Assembly (NCBI RefSeq): GCF_943734655.1
Contig: NC_071355.1
Coordinates: 194,121,939 to 194,185,938 of the forward strand
DNA from: Sabethes cyaneus
Lineage: Eukaryota > Arthropoda > Insecta > Diptera > Culicidae
Direction: 5' to 3'
DNA: 64,000 bases
Under the pieces are notes generated by a model. The model saw only the letters and a program-made list of their open reading frames with translations, ran no database searches and was not told the DNA's origin. Both the position numbers and the translations under genes were made by a program. How positions within the stretch are numbered: position 1 is the stretch's first letter; every line of letters begins with the position of its first letter. Shown here piece by piece: positions 21,960 to 33,489 of the stretch.

Positions 21960-22955
21960 TTAAAAAAAGGGCCGTCGACTCAAATGCAATATTTATCGGG
22001 GCATCCCTCTCCTCAATTTTGCATACAAAATTCTCTCCCGCATCCTATTTCATAGACTGAAGCCGTTACAGGAAACCTTTATTAGTGAATAGCAGTATGG
22101 TTTTCGAGAGGGATGCTCCACGTCGGATCAAATGTTCAGCTTATGAGTTATTTGTTCATAGACTTCAGGGCGGCGTACGATTCAATTAAACGAAAAGAGC
22201 TGCGGCGGAATATGCTTGAACATGGTTTTCCGACAAAACTGATTAGGTTGATACGTGCTAAATTAACGATTCAAAATCCATCTTTAGAAACGTGAGTGAG
22301 ATATCGGACTCGTTTGTGACGATACATGGTTTAAAGCAAGCTGACAAAGGAAGGTGCTATTCGAAAGGCAGACAAAGAAGCAGTTCTATCCACTCATGTG
22401 CGGGATTACGGACAACATCACAATTATCAGCATTTACGGAAGAGTTGTGGAAGAGGCGTACACGCACCTTAAGAAGAAAGCAGCGAAGATAGGGTTTATC
22501 ATAAACTCTGTCAAAATAAATTATGTGGTGGCTGGTAGAGAGCCTGGTAGCCCTGCCGGTATTAGAACTGCGGTAGTGATAGATGGAGATGCTTTTAAAG
22601 TAGTCGACGAATCTGTATACCTTGGTACGTTAGTGACATGTGAAAATGATGTGTGCTATGAAATAAAAAAGTGGATACTATTATTAAAAGTGGATTACTA
22701 GCTCGCTGAGATCCCGTCGCCTGCACTCTAATGCTCCCGGTGGTACTCTACGGCCACCCGCAACCCTCGAGTTCTTGGTGTTTTTGAGTGGGATATCCAG
22801 CGATCAATTCTTGGCGCCAAATTAGAAGAGAAAGCATGGCACAGGTGCATGAATCACGAAATATACCAAGCGCTGTTGACAAGGATGCTAAAATACGGGT
22901 GTTGGGGGAGATCGGAGAGCGACAGCCTAAGACCGACAGTGGAGACGATCCCAGC
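21960..22955 (+). mobile_element. LINE relic: reverse transcriptase to C-terminus
   Basis: Fragments run in order with frameshifts: YKILSRILFHRLKPLQETFI (near 22025), QYGFREGCSTSDQ, FIDFRAAYDSIKRKELRRNM (near 22155), MLEHGFPTKLIRLIRAKL, a middle part with YAHL-like EEAYTHLKKKAAKIGF (near 22460), VVDESVYLGTLVT (near 22605), and FEWDIQRSILGAKLEEKAWH (near 22787). This is a near-continuous decayed ORF2 from palm/fingers to the C-terminal domain. The clade is not assigned. Confidence 0.7.
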
Positions 22956-23340
22956 TAGCACCAAATCCTACATCAATGTATGAAAATTATCATAAACATC
23001 TCTTAACAAATACGAAAGCGTAACTAAGGCTTAATACAGTGCGCCCACGTTAATTTTCAGTCGTATGTAACGATAATAACTGACACACATATGATTTTCA
23101 GCATAGAATTGTATAGCAGTATGGAGTGAGTCGCGCTTAATCGGATTTTATCGTTAATACATACTTATATTGAAGACGCGTTATTATTCTTCATTACGTA
23201 TTTCGCTTCCAAAATAGTACGGATACGCCAATTTTGTTCATCAAAAACGACTTGTTAGCATGCATATCTGTACGTTTCTGTAATCGTTCATCTGTAATTG
23301 TTCAATATTATGAGGATAGATGCAAAACTACTTCACTTGC
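22956..23340. other. Unassigned sequence
   Basis: AT-rich sequence between the LINE relic and a microsatellite; no gene recognised. Confidence 0.4.
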
Positions 23341-23421
<81 letters not shown>

Positions 23422-23470
23422 GCGCACACGCACACGCACACTCTTCTCTCTCGCTCTCTCTTTCGCTCTC
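23341..23470 (+). repeat. Compound (CT)n(CA)n(CT)n microsatellite
   Basis: About 30 bases of CT, about 50 of CA, then CGCG/CACGCA variants and more CT. Ser-Leu and His-Thr ORFs across it are artefacts. Confidence 0.95.
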
Positions 23471-25573
23471 CCTATCGATCTATCTACACAGCCAAACAGA
23501 CGAGACACTTGCGCTAATTGCATAGTCAATGCAAAATTCGTTAATTTTTTAGAAAAGCTTATTCTCTGGTATAGTCGGCGCCTGTGTTTGGTGACGATTT
23601 TCCATTTTTTATAACAGGGATCTTGTTAAAGTAGTGATAATAATATTCTAAAATGAATAGCGGCATATAACTAACTCATCAAAATCCCTATGACCAGGTC
23701 TCGTCAATCACAAATTTGCATTTATTCCATTGCTCGGTTAACTGAAGCAATGCATTATAAATTTATGTCGCTTTAAACATAAATGACCATCACCATCACT
23801 TGAACACTGGTGCGTAAAAAATAGGCAGTAACCAGCAGTGATTAAACGTAATTTTTTTACAGGTGTGCTTTTGAATGAATGCTTCTGTATTCTCAGACTA
23901 ATGCTACGAAATAAATATTTTGCTTCTCATTTCTTGTATATGAACCAGTTGATGAATGAATTGAAACTTTCAGATTGATCTCTATCGAATCATTTCAACA
24001 GTAAATATACCAATCGATCATCATAATCATAGTCGATCATAAGTACATTCAAATATAGCAAATTTTCTTTATTTAAGAAAAGTAAACACTTGGAGCGAAC
24101 CAACTACCGGTTGAAGGCCCCATTAAAAAAGTAAACAAATAAATAAAAGTTAACATAATAATTTGTAGAACCTAAAAAAGATTAAACAACCAAATGAAAT
24201 ATTTGCTAATAAACATTAAGATCCTGTGAGTAAGGCAATACAGAAGCAACTTCTTTGGATCACCAACATAAAGCTGCAGCTGATGAGTAATATTTGTTAA
24301 TCAAAGCAAAAGCGAAAAATTACGTCGTATCTTACTGGTTGGTTCGACTATTGGACGATTCAACTAAACTGAACGAACATAGCTCATTCAGTCACAATAA
24401 TAGTTTTAGTACCATTTTAAGCTTTTTATTTTTACGCCACAATACATAAGCTGGAGTTCCGTGAAATAAGAAGCACACCTTTGAAAATGACGATCCATTG
24501 TAGTGTGAGATTTGTCAACGCCGATAAAAGCCTTTTGCTTTTGCCTAATATCAAAAATTTTCGTTTTCTGTTCCCGGTGAATCACACAACCTCTAGCTTC
24601 CTGCTACAAGTAACGAAATAAACAAACAGTTCACGCTATCGAACGATTACTACGCGACAAAATCCACGGCAAGACTGAGTCGAATCCGAGCCGAACACGA
24701 CGTGGACCAAACAGAAGCATCGCTCAAGCGAAGTGGAGTGATGTCATTACACGTTTTTAGGAAACCGGTACAAACATTTACACCGCCGGCTCAAAACAAC
24801 CAAAACTACATAGGTATAAATCAACATTTCAGTCCAGTGAATAACGCCAACAGGCAGCCAAACCGGCCTTGCGGTTCGCTAATGAACGCTTTGGCTTCAT
24901 GTGATTAACATCCGCTTATCAATACAGCGAAGACTCCCTTGAAAATCACCTTAATATTAATCTTATTTCAATGAAAACAATGATGATCACAGAGATAGTG
25001 CAAATAAAAGGAAGAAGTAGTTTTGCAAAGATGCAATAACACAACGTCATTCCTGATCGGTAGAATTATGCAGAGCCCATTAGAGGCAATTTGTTGGATG
25101 CACTTTCCCATCCCAAAGCCGCTCATTCCCGTTGGGTAATTAAACGAGACACAAAACCGGTATATCTTCTTCTCAGTTATTCAACTTTTCTGGGCGGCAC
25201 TATCCACGAGCAACTTTCAAAAGAGAATCAAATCAACCTACTTCCAATATGCAAGCAACACTGCAGCCACTTAAATTTTCACTTAAATTATAACCATAAA
25301 CAAGATTCTAGTTTTTTTTATTTGGTAAATTTGCATATTTGGCCAATTTCAACAACGAATTAAGTCGGGGAATTCCGCTGACCAAAAATTCAAAGAGAGC
25401 AAGAAACAGGAAATAAAGCTTTCGATTGAAAGTCTGGTTCCACACTGGTTTTATTGGTCATCTGCGCTGTCCACAAGCACATATTTTCATTAAACTTCTT
25501 CACAAATCAACCGATTTTTTATCAAACGTATTGTTTTTAAAATATTGATTTCCTATCATTGCTGTCAAAATAT
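23471..25573. other. Unassigned intergenic sequence with a LINE 3' tail
   Basis: Near 24090-24145, GGAGCGAACCAACTACCGG, TTGAAGGCCCCATTAAAAAA is another copy of the LINE tail seen at 15.6 kb. From 24.65 to 24.9 kb the base composition is more balanced and an ATG at 24741 opens MSLHVFRKPVQTFTPPAQNN, but nothing supports it as a gene. Confidence 0.35.
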
Positions 25574-25777
25574 TCACTTTCCGTACCACGTTGTATGTCT
25601 CCCAATCACTGCGTTTATGCTAGGTATGACACGAGCACGAATTTCTGCTGCTAGCTTTTCTTCTGTACGGTCAAGTTCACGGACACTGGCCAGTCGCTCT
25701 CGGAATGAGAGATTCGTCGTCGGTACACAATCGTTTACGCTATCAGAATGAAACGAAGAGCAGATGAGACGGATCAT
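25574..25777 (-). CDS. Possible small protein of 67 aa
   Basis: An ATG-started minus-strand frame reads SVNDCVPTTNLSFRERLASV, then RELDRTEEKLAAEIRARVIP and ends HTTWYGK. The composition is balanced, with a charged helical middle, unlike the repeat-driven ORFs nearby. An AATAAA-like signal on the same strand lies near 25450. There is no signal peptide. It could also be one exon of a larger gene, since GATAG|C near 25738 resembles an acceptor. I do not recognise the family. Confidence 0.25.
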   Translation of the reverse strand: MIRLICSSFHSDSVNDCVPTTNLSFRERLASVRELDRTEEKLAAEIRARVIPSINAVIGRHTTWYGK

Positions 25778-27985
25778 TTTATATGGAAAACAAAACGTAA
25801 TCCACCTAGCAGTGAATGGATATTTGCATTCAGCGATTTTTTTGTCATCTTTTTATCTGATTTTTTTTTCAAACTAATCATTTAGTTAAAAAATCACGGT
25901 ATTTACACAAGGTATACTTCGACGACTTTTCGATAAATTTAATCAAGAAAGCTTTGCACAAAATTGATGCTACTTCTGCACACAGAACTGCAATACCCCA
26001 ATATGTAACTGGATTGAAATACATTGACTTTCAAGTTGACTCATATAAACGGGCATTTATTGACAGTCTCTTTTTACAAATAACTTTGAAACTCAACTAC
26101 TGTTCGGTGAAATATTCAATTTAAATGTAAGCTACAATACCTTTCAAGTGCAACCAACAGTACACAAATTTGTTAATATTATTATATAGCTTAGCTGTCG
26201 TACTATTCAAATATTACCAAAAATGTTGAAATTGTTGAAGCGGTTTTTGAGCTAACCATATGAGTTTGAAGTAACTCATACACTTACATACACACATAAC
26301 AGTAACGGCGAATGAAACTATCCAGCAAGCCATCATCACTTTCGTAGTGAACATATAATATTTCCTCGATAAGATAGACAAAACAGGTAAAATTGTCTAA
26401 ACAGGATTGAAAAAATAATATTATAAAATGTTAACATAAGCTTAAAAAACGAAAATAAGATGAAGCGTAAAATATTTTGTCAACAACTCGTGTCATCCAT
26501 AAGAAGCGTCTCTAAATCATGTTAATTCTTGGCACTTAATGAGAGAGAATGTTTCATTAAAAGACATTAATACACATTGATGGCTATTCGACAGAGTTTG
26601 TACAACGTACAATTGTACAACGAGCTATCAAATCGAATCCAACCCTTTTATTTCAATTGGATGTATGTAAGTCCTAAATAGATGGATGAACATGCACCAA
26701 TTATTTTGTTGACATGATTTTCTTTGTACCTAAATAAACATTTAAAGTTTAAAAGTCAAGCAACATCCTGTTGGCTGAATCCGCATCCGTGAGTCATGCG
26801 ATGCGATTTAGTTATTTTAATTAGAATACATTTCCAACCTGAACGATATCGTTATTGGAATGAATTCAGAATTTTCAAGCTAATAACTGATCTGAACGAT
26901 TTTAAGAAAAGAAATATTTAGAAGAGCTGTATCGAGTCCTACTTTTTTAAGTTCCTTAAGTTGGAAGTAGAAAGTTAAAACATTATTTGTACTCTAGAGC
27001 ATTAAATGAGCATTAACTTATTATCATACTTCGGTGGCTCTATCTGCACCGGAAGTGCCATTTCCGGACATTGTACTGTCAACTTTATCTTAAGCTAGCA
27101 GTACATTGTTTTTTTCCTATGCAACAATGAACCATTAAATTCATCGTTAGGAGCATTAATCAGCATTAATTGAGCATCAATTAACTGAATGGTGCAACTA
27201 ATGTTCTGCTAACTTTTTACTTCCAGTTTAAGGCAGGGTTGCACACGAGTGTGATTGTGGTCTAATTTACTCACACACTCGTATTCATTCTAATGAACAC
27301 GCCGGCATTAGCATCCCTTAGGCTTTAAAACTCCCGTGAGTAGAATCGAGTGCGTAGATTAAGAAGAAGAAAAAGAAATAATAATGCAAAATTTGTATCC
27401 CAGTGCAGCACTAGCCTCGCGGGCAACAGATTCCCCACGAATTTTTTGGCTCGGGAATAAGCTATGCAGGAAGACGATGTGAGGATGTGCGTGCACTAGT
27501 GTGTGGGTAGCAGAATGTCTCCACACAGCACCGGCGGCTGTTTCTTTTACGCCTCCCAGTAAACCATTTGGTTTGTATATCTCGATTGCAACTGAGAAAT
27601 ACGACATCATATCTAAATGAAAAAGTTGTATTTCACGTCAGATTAGAGCGTATATGTACCAAAGTAGAGGCAATATACGTGCAAAAATTTTGACGATTAT
27701 TTTTAATTCTAACTAACATTTTATAACACGCAACTTAATACTCCTGAATATATGATTAAGATATAACTCTATACCGGTTTATAATTCACAATCATGAGTT
27801 GTACATGAGGATACGCACGACTGCAAAACAATTTATTGTTCACTTTGTTTTGACATACTCTAATCATTATACAATTCCAATGTTAAATTGACATGAAAAT
27901 GATTTAATGTGAACTTTCTATTACGATCTTGTTTTATCTGGGCTGCGTGTGCGGCGTAAGCATTGAATGCTATGTTTCTCATACT
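25778..27985. other. Unassigned intergenic sequence
   Basis: About 2.2 kb, AT-rich. 'GAGCATTAA' words cluster near 27000-27190 and on the reverse, but there is no clear repeat unit. No gene recognised. Confidence 0.4.
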
Positions 27986-27989
27986 CTTT

Positions 27990-28260
27990 CGCATGTGAGT
28001 AGGCATGGTTGTGAGTAGGCAACGGTTTCGAAGGAATTCTCGAACTTCTCTTGAAATACCACACATTGGGCGCCGGGTACTTGCTTCGTCTAGTTTTTTA
28101 GCCATAAGATTCCACCAGTTTGTCATTTGAGTTGTGTTTTTTGCTTAATTTGCAAGGTAATTTGCCTACAGTTTCCTCTTAATGCAGCCCAATGCCTCTC
28201 AATTGACCTTAGATACATAGAATAAACTGCTATATTCCCTTTTGACACATTCCAGAATTA
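27990..28260 (-). mobile_element. Tc1/mariner-like transposase C-terminal relic
   Basis: The minus strand reads YLRSIERHWAALRGNC near 28220, then WWNLMAKKLDEASTRRPMCG and ISREVREFLRN. The 'IERHWA' segment carries the third acidic position region of the DDE core, followed by the family's C-terminal helix. There is a stop between the two parts. The fragment is head-to-head with the plus-strand relic to its right. Confidence 0.6.
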
Positions 28261-28484
28261 CGGGACACCATAAGTGACCAATTGTAAACAACACTCAGCC
28301 ACAGAGCCCGCTGGACAAAAGGAGACTGCACAACCCCCTTTTAAGGTAACGACGTATCTAAAATTTTCATTACTTTCCCTTGCCGTCCCTTCATCAATTG
28401 TAGAGCCACCGTTTCAAAAAAAATTATTAGTATATATGCCTAACCGCATTTCAAGGTCAAGACTAAAAACACGAGGTTGATCTA

Positions 28485-28926
28485 AGAATTCATGATTTGG
28501 CAAGCGATCTGCTCATGTGGCAAACGGAGTGTGCCGTTCGTGACTACCGAGACTGCAAACGGAGAGATCTACCTCAAGGAGTGTCTACAGAAGCATCTGC
28601 TTCTGCTGTAGATGGATGTACACGAGGATCCTACAATCTTCTGGCCGGATCTAGCTTCGTATCACTATTCAAAAGATGTCCTGGAGTGGTATGAAGCCAA
28701 CGGGGTCAATTTCGTACCAGAGAACATGAACCGCCCCAACGCACCGGAACTAAGGGCCATCGAAAAATACTGGAATATGAAGCAGGTACTACAGAAGCAG
28801 CCCAAGAAGGTTAAACCTGAGGAAGACATGGAGAAAAAGTGGGTTTCCGTACAGAAGAAGCTGCATCCAGTTTTTGTACAGAACCTTATGACTGGAGTTA
28901 AGCGTAAGGTGCGAGCATACGGTTAA
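28485..28926 (+). mobile_element. Tc1/mariner-like transposase relic
   Basis: Reads WQAICSCGKRSVPFVTTETA (near 28498), GEIYLKECLQKHLLLL, a stop, then TIFWPDLASYHYSKDVLEWY (near 28630), NGVNFVPENMNRPNAPELRA, IEKYWNMKQVLQKQPKK and a C-terminus VFVQNLMTGVKRKVRAYG at 28926. The second Asp (FWPD) and the Glu of AIEKYW are retained; the N-terminal half is missing and an in-frame stop is present. It is the same family as the minus-strand relic at 60.7-61.2 kb. Confidence 0.75.
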
Positions 28927-29544
28927 GGTATTGAAGTTGAATGAAATAAATATGCCAAAAGATTACTATTGGGTTATATTTTATTGTTTGAAAGTTTGAA
29001 AAGGATCGGTCAATCAGATACCCTTTATTTTCTAAGAAATTTTTCTGAAAGTTCAGCTCACCAGCGTACCAAGATATAGGAATTCCTTCACTACTTCCTT
29101 CCTCCAATACTGAATTCCTTCCACTACAACTCTTTGGAGCCTGTTTGAACAAAAGTCAACACTTTCAAATTATGTTCAGAATCAGCTGCCTTTGCTTTTC
29201 TGTCTTTCCCGAATTTCCTGTCGATGGTCAAATGTTTTCCAAACCATTTCAGGACCTAGCACACCGGAGATTTGGAATAATTCAACAGTTCAGTCAACTA
29301 ACGAGCGGATAGTCCAGGATTTTCATTACGAGTATGCTGGATCGACTCGCGGTCCACTTGTTTCGGTGAATTTATCCTAAAAACGAATGCTCACTGGCGT
29401 TCTATTCGCTTTGACATAATTCACTGAGATTATTAATATTTTCACTCATAATATATATAATTGACAAACTGTGTTCGAATTTTCTCAGGTTTAACCCTTA
29501 GATCTGAAAATCAAATTAATTTCAATGATTTCTTTTCAACAGCG
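28927..29544. other. Unassigned sequence
   Basis: No gene or repeat recognised between two transposon relics. Confidence 0.4.
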
Positions 29545-29905
29545 TAATAAAAATGGTGACAAAATCAACTTCAAAGCAGCGTACGATACAGTCGATCGAA
29601 ACCAGCTATGGCAGATTGCGCGAACACGGTATCCGGAAAAACTGGCGCGACTAGTCAGAGCTATTATTGGATCGAGTGATGTATTTCGTGAACATTTCGG
29701 ACATTGTTGAGTCCCTTTGAGACGCAGCGAGGGTTTGAATGAGCTGATGGCCTATCTTGCATGCTGTTTAACATCGCTCTTGAGGGGGTGATCCGACGAG
29801 CAGGCATCGTAACGAGAGGCACGATTTTCACCAAGTGTAGCAAACTTCTGAGGCCTTTGTTGCAGAAACTTGCAACACGCTGAAGAAGGCTGCAGGTAGT
29901 TGAAA
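29545..29905 (+). mobile_element. LINE reverse-transcriptase relic
   Basis: NFKAAYDTVDRNQLWQI near 29568, ARLVRAIIGSSDVF near 29648, and after frameshifts ACCLTSLLRG and TIFTKCSKLL-like text. Matches the RT of the 33.5-34.7 kb copy. Confidence 0.65.
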
Positions 29906-31436
29906 TACGTATTCATGACGTTAGTCAAATTATAGTAGAATTAAAAGGAATTCACTTCCAATTAGTTTGCGTTGACACTTTATATAGCTTGAAAACGTTA
30001 AAATTGGTTTATAACTTTTTTATTATCACTCATAATAATTTAATGACGGAACGAACGTGCTTAAAACGGTAAGAACCGCCTTAAAACGTAAAAACAGGTA
30101 GTGGTAAAGTTGCGGATAGTATATACCACTTCTAGTGTATAATGCTATTAACTACTATTTAAAGAGGTGTTTTGGAAATAATAATCTCTCCATCGACATA
30201 ATCGCGAGTGTTTATGTACAAGGCTGCGGAAATACCCAGATAGGATGCAGAGTTAGCAAATTCAAAGATAAGGGTACAGAATAAATATGCATTCCTTGTC
30301 TAAATAGCTCATCGGTGCCAGTATGTCGGAAGTTGAGCATTATTGTTAACATACAAACAACTTTAAGCATCAACATAATTGGTATTGGTCCACATTGTGA
30401 CGCTCGATAATCAGAAATGTTAAGCTATGCTACAAAGCTGAATATCGTTTGACAATTTAAAAAACAAATTCGAAATCATATTCGAAAGTAATATTTGAAA
30501 TAAAAATGGTGTAGATTGAAATATCACTGAAATGTAAATTTTCGAAACATTTAAATGGAAGATTTTTATGTAAAATTTTATTTCATTTAAGTTATCGAGC
30601 CATTTTTTAAGTACTCCAACTAAAAACTGCTCTAATTAATCTTAAAGTAAGTCGACTCAACTTTCCAGAAATATATATTATTTAAGCAACTACAATATAT
30701 TATATAGTACTTTTATATAAAAAAAATTAAAAATTAGGAAAAGAAAAAAAACAAAAATTTCAAATTTGTAAAAGTCGTCGATCAAATCAATTGATGCTAC
30801 TTATACTTTTTCAATTTTGATACAATAATAAATCTTAGATTTTAGAGCTGTTTCGTAAGGTGTTTTCATAGTTGACTAAAACAATTGCTCGTCTGTACTA
30901 ATTCAATTCTGTACTGTCTGTACTAATTTGCAGAATTTTAACAACTAATGAATTTATTCAAAATAATTCCATTCCTCCCAAAGATCCGTTGGAAGAGGAG
31001 AAATGGGATAATGTAAATTGTCTCGGGTTGAAAACTTCAATCATAATAGTTAATCCTAATTATTGAAATTTTGACCTGAATTCAAAATGTTAATTGTATG
31101 AACAAACTGCAGATAAATATAAACAAACCGAGTAAGAGTTAATGTTTTACTAGTCTTACAGTGGTAGATATAAATGATATAAATGAGATTACGAATTTAA
31201 GCAGAAAATCTATCTCCAGTTAAGTTGAGTCGAACATTATTGCTGTTATTTATTGTTTCTGTGTTACACAAAACTGAATTGAAATTTTTTCTTTTAACAA
31301 AAAGGCTTTACTAGAGAAGGAAAATAATAAAATAAATTTTCAATTTTCTGAGAGCTAGAATCATGTGTTTATTCATCTACTTTCAATTTCTTTCTATTGT
31401 GTATGCTTTCTTTGCATTTTGCTAAATTGTCATATT
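29906..31436. other. AT-rich intergenic sequence
   Basis: About 1.5 kb of A/T-rich DNA with no recognisable gene or transposon. Confidence 0.4.
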
Positions 31437-31442
31437 TTTATT
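31437..31442 (-). terminator. Candidate polyadenylation signal for the 144-aa secreted gene
   Basis: AATAAA on the minus strand about 100 bases past the stop codon; a second one lies at 31368-31373. Confidence 0.45.
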
Positions 31443-31540
31443 ACGTTTCGAAAATGTACTGCAAGCGTTAAATTCCTTCCGCAGAATTTCCTATCTTCGA
31501 CTATTAACCTAATCTTTGGCTCCGAAAAATTCCGATCACG

Positions 31541-32229
31541 CTAGAATTGGCCAAGATTTTTGTAAAACTTTCGCCACTGCACGCTGAGACTGTTGAGTGG
31601 ATTCGTCCCGCTGGAGCTTGCTGCTGTAACTATCGATCCCTGTCCTGCTGTCGCGTGTGAACCGGCATTGGTGTTGGAACTGGTCGATAACGAGCCGCTG
31701 TGACTGTTGAAACTTTAGAGTTCAGATTATTGACAGCAACTTTTTTGTAGCTTTGGAATATTTAACTGATGGGTAAAATTTTCAAAGAAGCAAACAAGGA
31801 ACAGTTTTTGCATTTTGATGTTTTCTGGAAATTTTACCCAAACAATTTTTTTACTTCAGTCTTGCGTGGGAAGCAACTTACCTCACTGCTATTGGCTTAT
31901 TTGCGACCGAGGTGGCCACTGAAGTCGTGTGTGAGACCGACACCGGCGGCAATGCCGGAAGGCTTGCACCACCTCCCGGTGCACCACCGCCTCCCCCACC
32001 ACCAATAATCCCGCCAATAATGGCGGGTAAAACCTGACCTATAATTGCCGGGATGATGATTTCAGCGCTGAAACAAAACCACAATTCGAGCCACATCAAA
32101 ACAAACCGACCAATTCGATAAGTTCATTGTTTCGAAATCCTACCCTGGAAACGTTTTCGTGTCTTCGGCATAAATTGTGCCCCAAAGCAAAACGGCACCC
32201 AGAAAGACTATAAATCTCACTATTTGCAT
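31541..32229 (-). CDS. Small secreted Gly/Ser/Ala-rich protein, three exons (144 aa)
   Basis: Minus-strand exons 32144-32229, 31882-32067 and 31541-31703 total 435 bases and join in frame at canonical GT-AG sites (donors GTAGGA and GTAAGT). Exon 1 gives the signal peptide MQIVRFIVFLGAVLLWGTIY with likely cleavage after YA. Exon 2 gives a hydrophobic repeat-like stretch AEIIIPAIIGQVLPAIIGG, a Gly-rich run, then Pro/Ser/Val/Thr-rich text. Exon 3 gives a Ser/Thr/Asn-rich tail ending VQWRKFYKNLGQF. The Ile/Gly stretch could insert in membranes or self-assemble. I do not recognise the family; cuticle, eggshell or antimicrobial-like roles are possible but unproven. Confidence 0.7.
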
Positions 32230-32442
32230 TTTCTCACTAATATATTACTTCAACGGAATATATGATGAACACAAAACGTGAACGGACAAAGACTACTGGA
32301 ATACACTTGACTGCATTCGCGGGAACTCGAATCCTCGCCGAGCGTTCGCACCAAGTGATCCGGTCCAAGTGATTCAATATGTTCCGAAGCCCGTACTCAC
32401 CTGACGCAGTATTTCGGACGAATTACGAACATTGCACTGCTA

Positions 32443-32452
32443 AGCTTTTATG
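32443..32452 (-). promoter_or_regulatory. TATA-like box for the 144-aa secreted gene
   Basis: GCATAAAAGC on the minus strand. About 40 bases downstream is a strong donor (CGTCAG|GTGAGT near 32401), and an acceptor-like ATTAG lies at 32237, just before the ATG exon. Together they suggest a very short noncoding first exon and a leader intron. Confidence 0.4.
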
Positions 32453-32453
32453 C

Positions 32454-33489
32454 GACTTAATTGCGTCTATGAATGGGCCCGTGAATGGTACGTCTACTTA
32501 GGTATAAGGTAGGCAATGAAATTGTTCCAAGGTTAATTACAGCAATGGATTCGTACAATGCACACCCGCCGCGAAGCTCATAATTGTCGCGCTCGGTGCA
32601 TCGGATTAGGAATGAAAGCTATTATCAGATAAACAAATCCAAGCGCAGGGCACGCGCGCGGGTGAACAGTATGTGTGTGTATGTTTCGCTGGAACAATGT
32701 GGTGTTCTTTAGTGGGATGTAATGTACGAAAATAATTTGACTAGTCAAATTAGATTCTACAGGAACGTGATCTACTGATAAACTTGACTATACAAAAGAT
32801 GTTACGATTAAAATTTCGATACGTTTATTTCGACTATAAAATTTCCTATTTTGTTTACCGGCTGTTAGTCTCATTAAATCAAAACAGCTTTTATACTTTC
32901 TCCAATGTTTCGATTATATTTTTGTTGTCAAATATATCCTACTATACTACAAAAATATAGTCGAATATGTGTCAATGAAAGTATAAAAAGTGTTCTGATT
33001 TAATCACTATCGGCGGCGGTAAAAACAAAAAAATGTAAATTTGGTCAACCTAAACTTGACGCATTTCTTATAACCGTACATTCAAAAAACCAGCATCTAT
33101 CGTTTTGTTGTGACATGCCGAATGATGCTTTTATATTGATTTTGACATTTTCTGTTTAGTTATTAAAATGGTGTTCAACCTAAACAAGCTACTCGTCAAA
33201 AAAAATCCGAACTACTCTCAAATCCAGTTCGCGAAACCACTGAAAGCTGACTAAATCGATTACTGTCAACATAAAGATGGGTTTAGATTGGCAACTTGCG
33301 GGATGCAACTTGCTCCAAACTGTCGCCCGATATTTCCAAGTAACTATGGCAACAAGTGTTCTGGTGGCGACAGAAACAACATTGAACAACAACTGGCAAC
33401 ATGCCGTATTCCATATGTTGCATTCCATGTGTTGCCAAAAAATGTCCCAGTGTGAACGCATCTTAATAAAAGCAGAATACGCTCGGCCA
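32454..33489. other. Unassigned intergenic sequence
   Basis: No gene recognised. ORFs on both strands near 33.2-33.5 kb overlap each other and lack domains. Confidence 0.4.
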
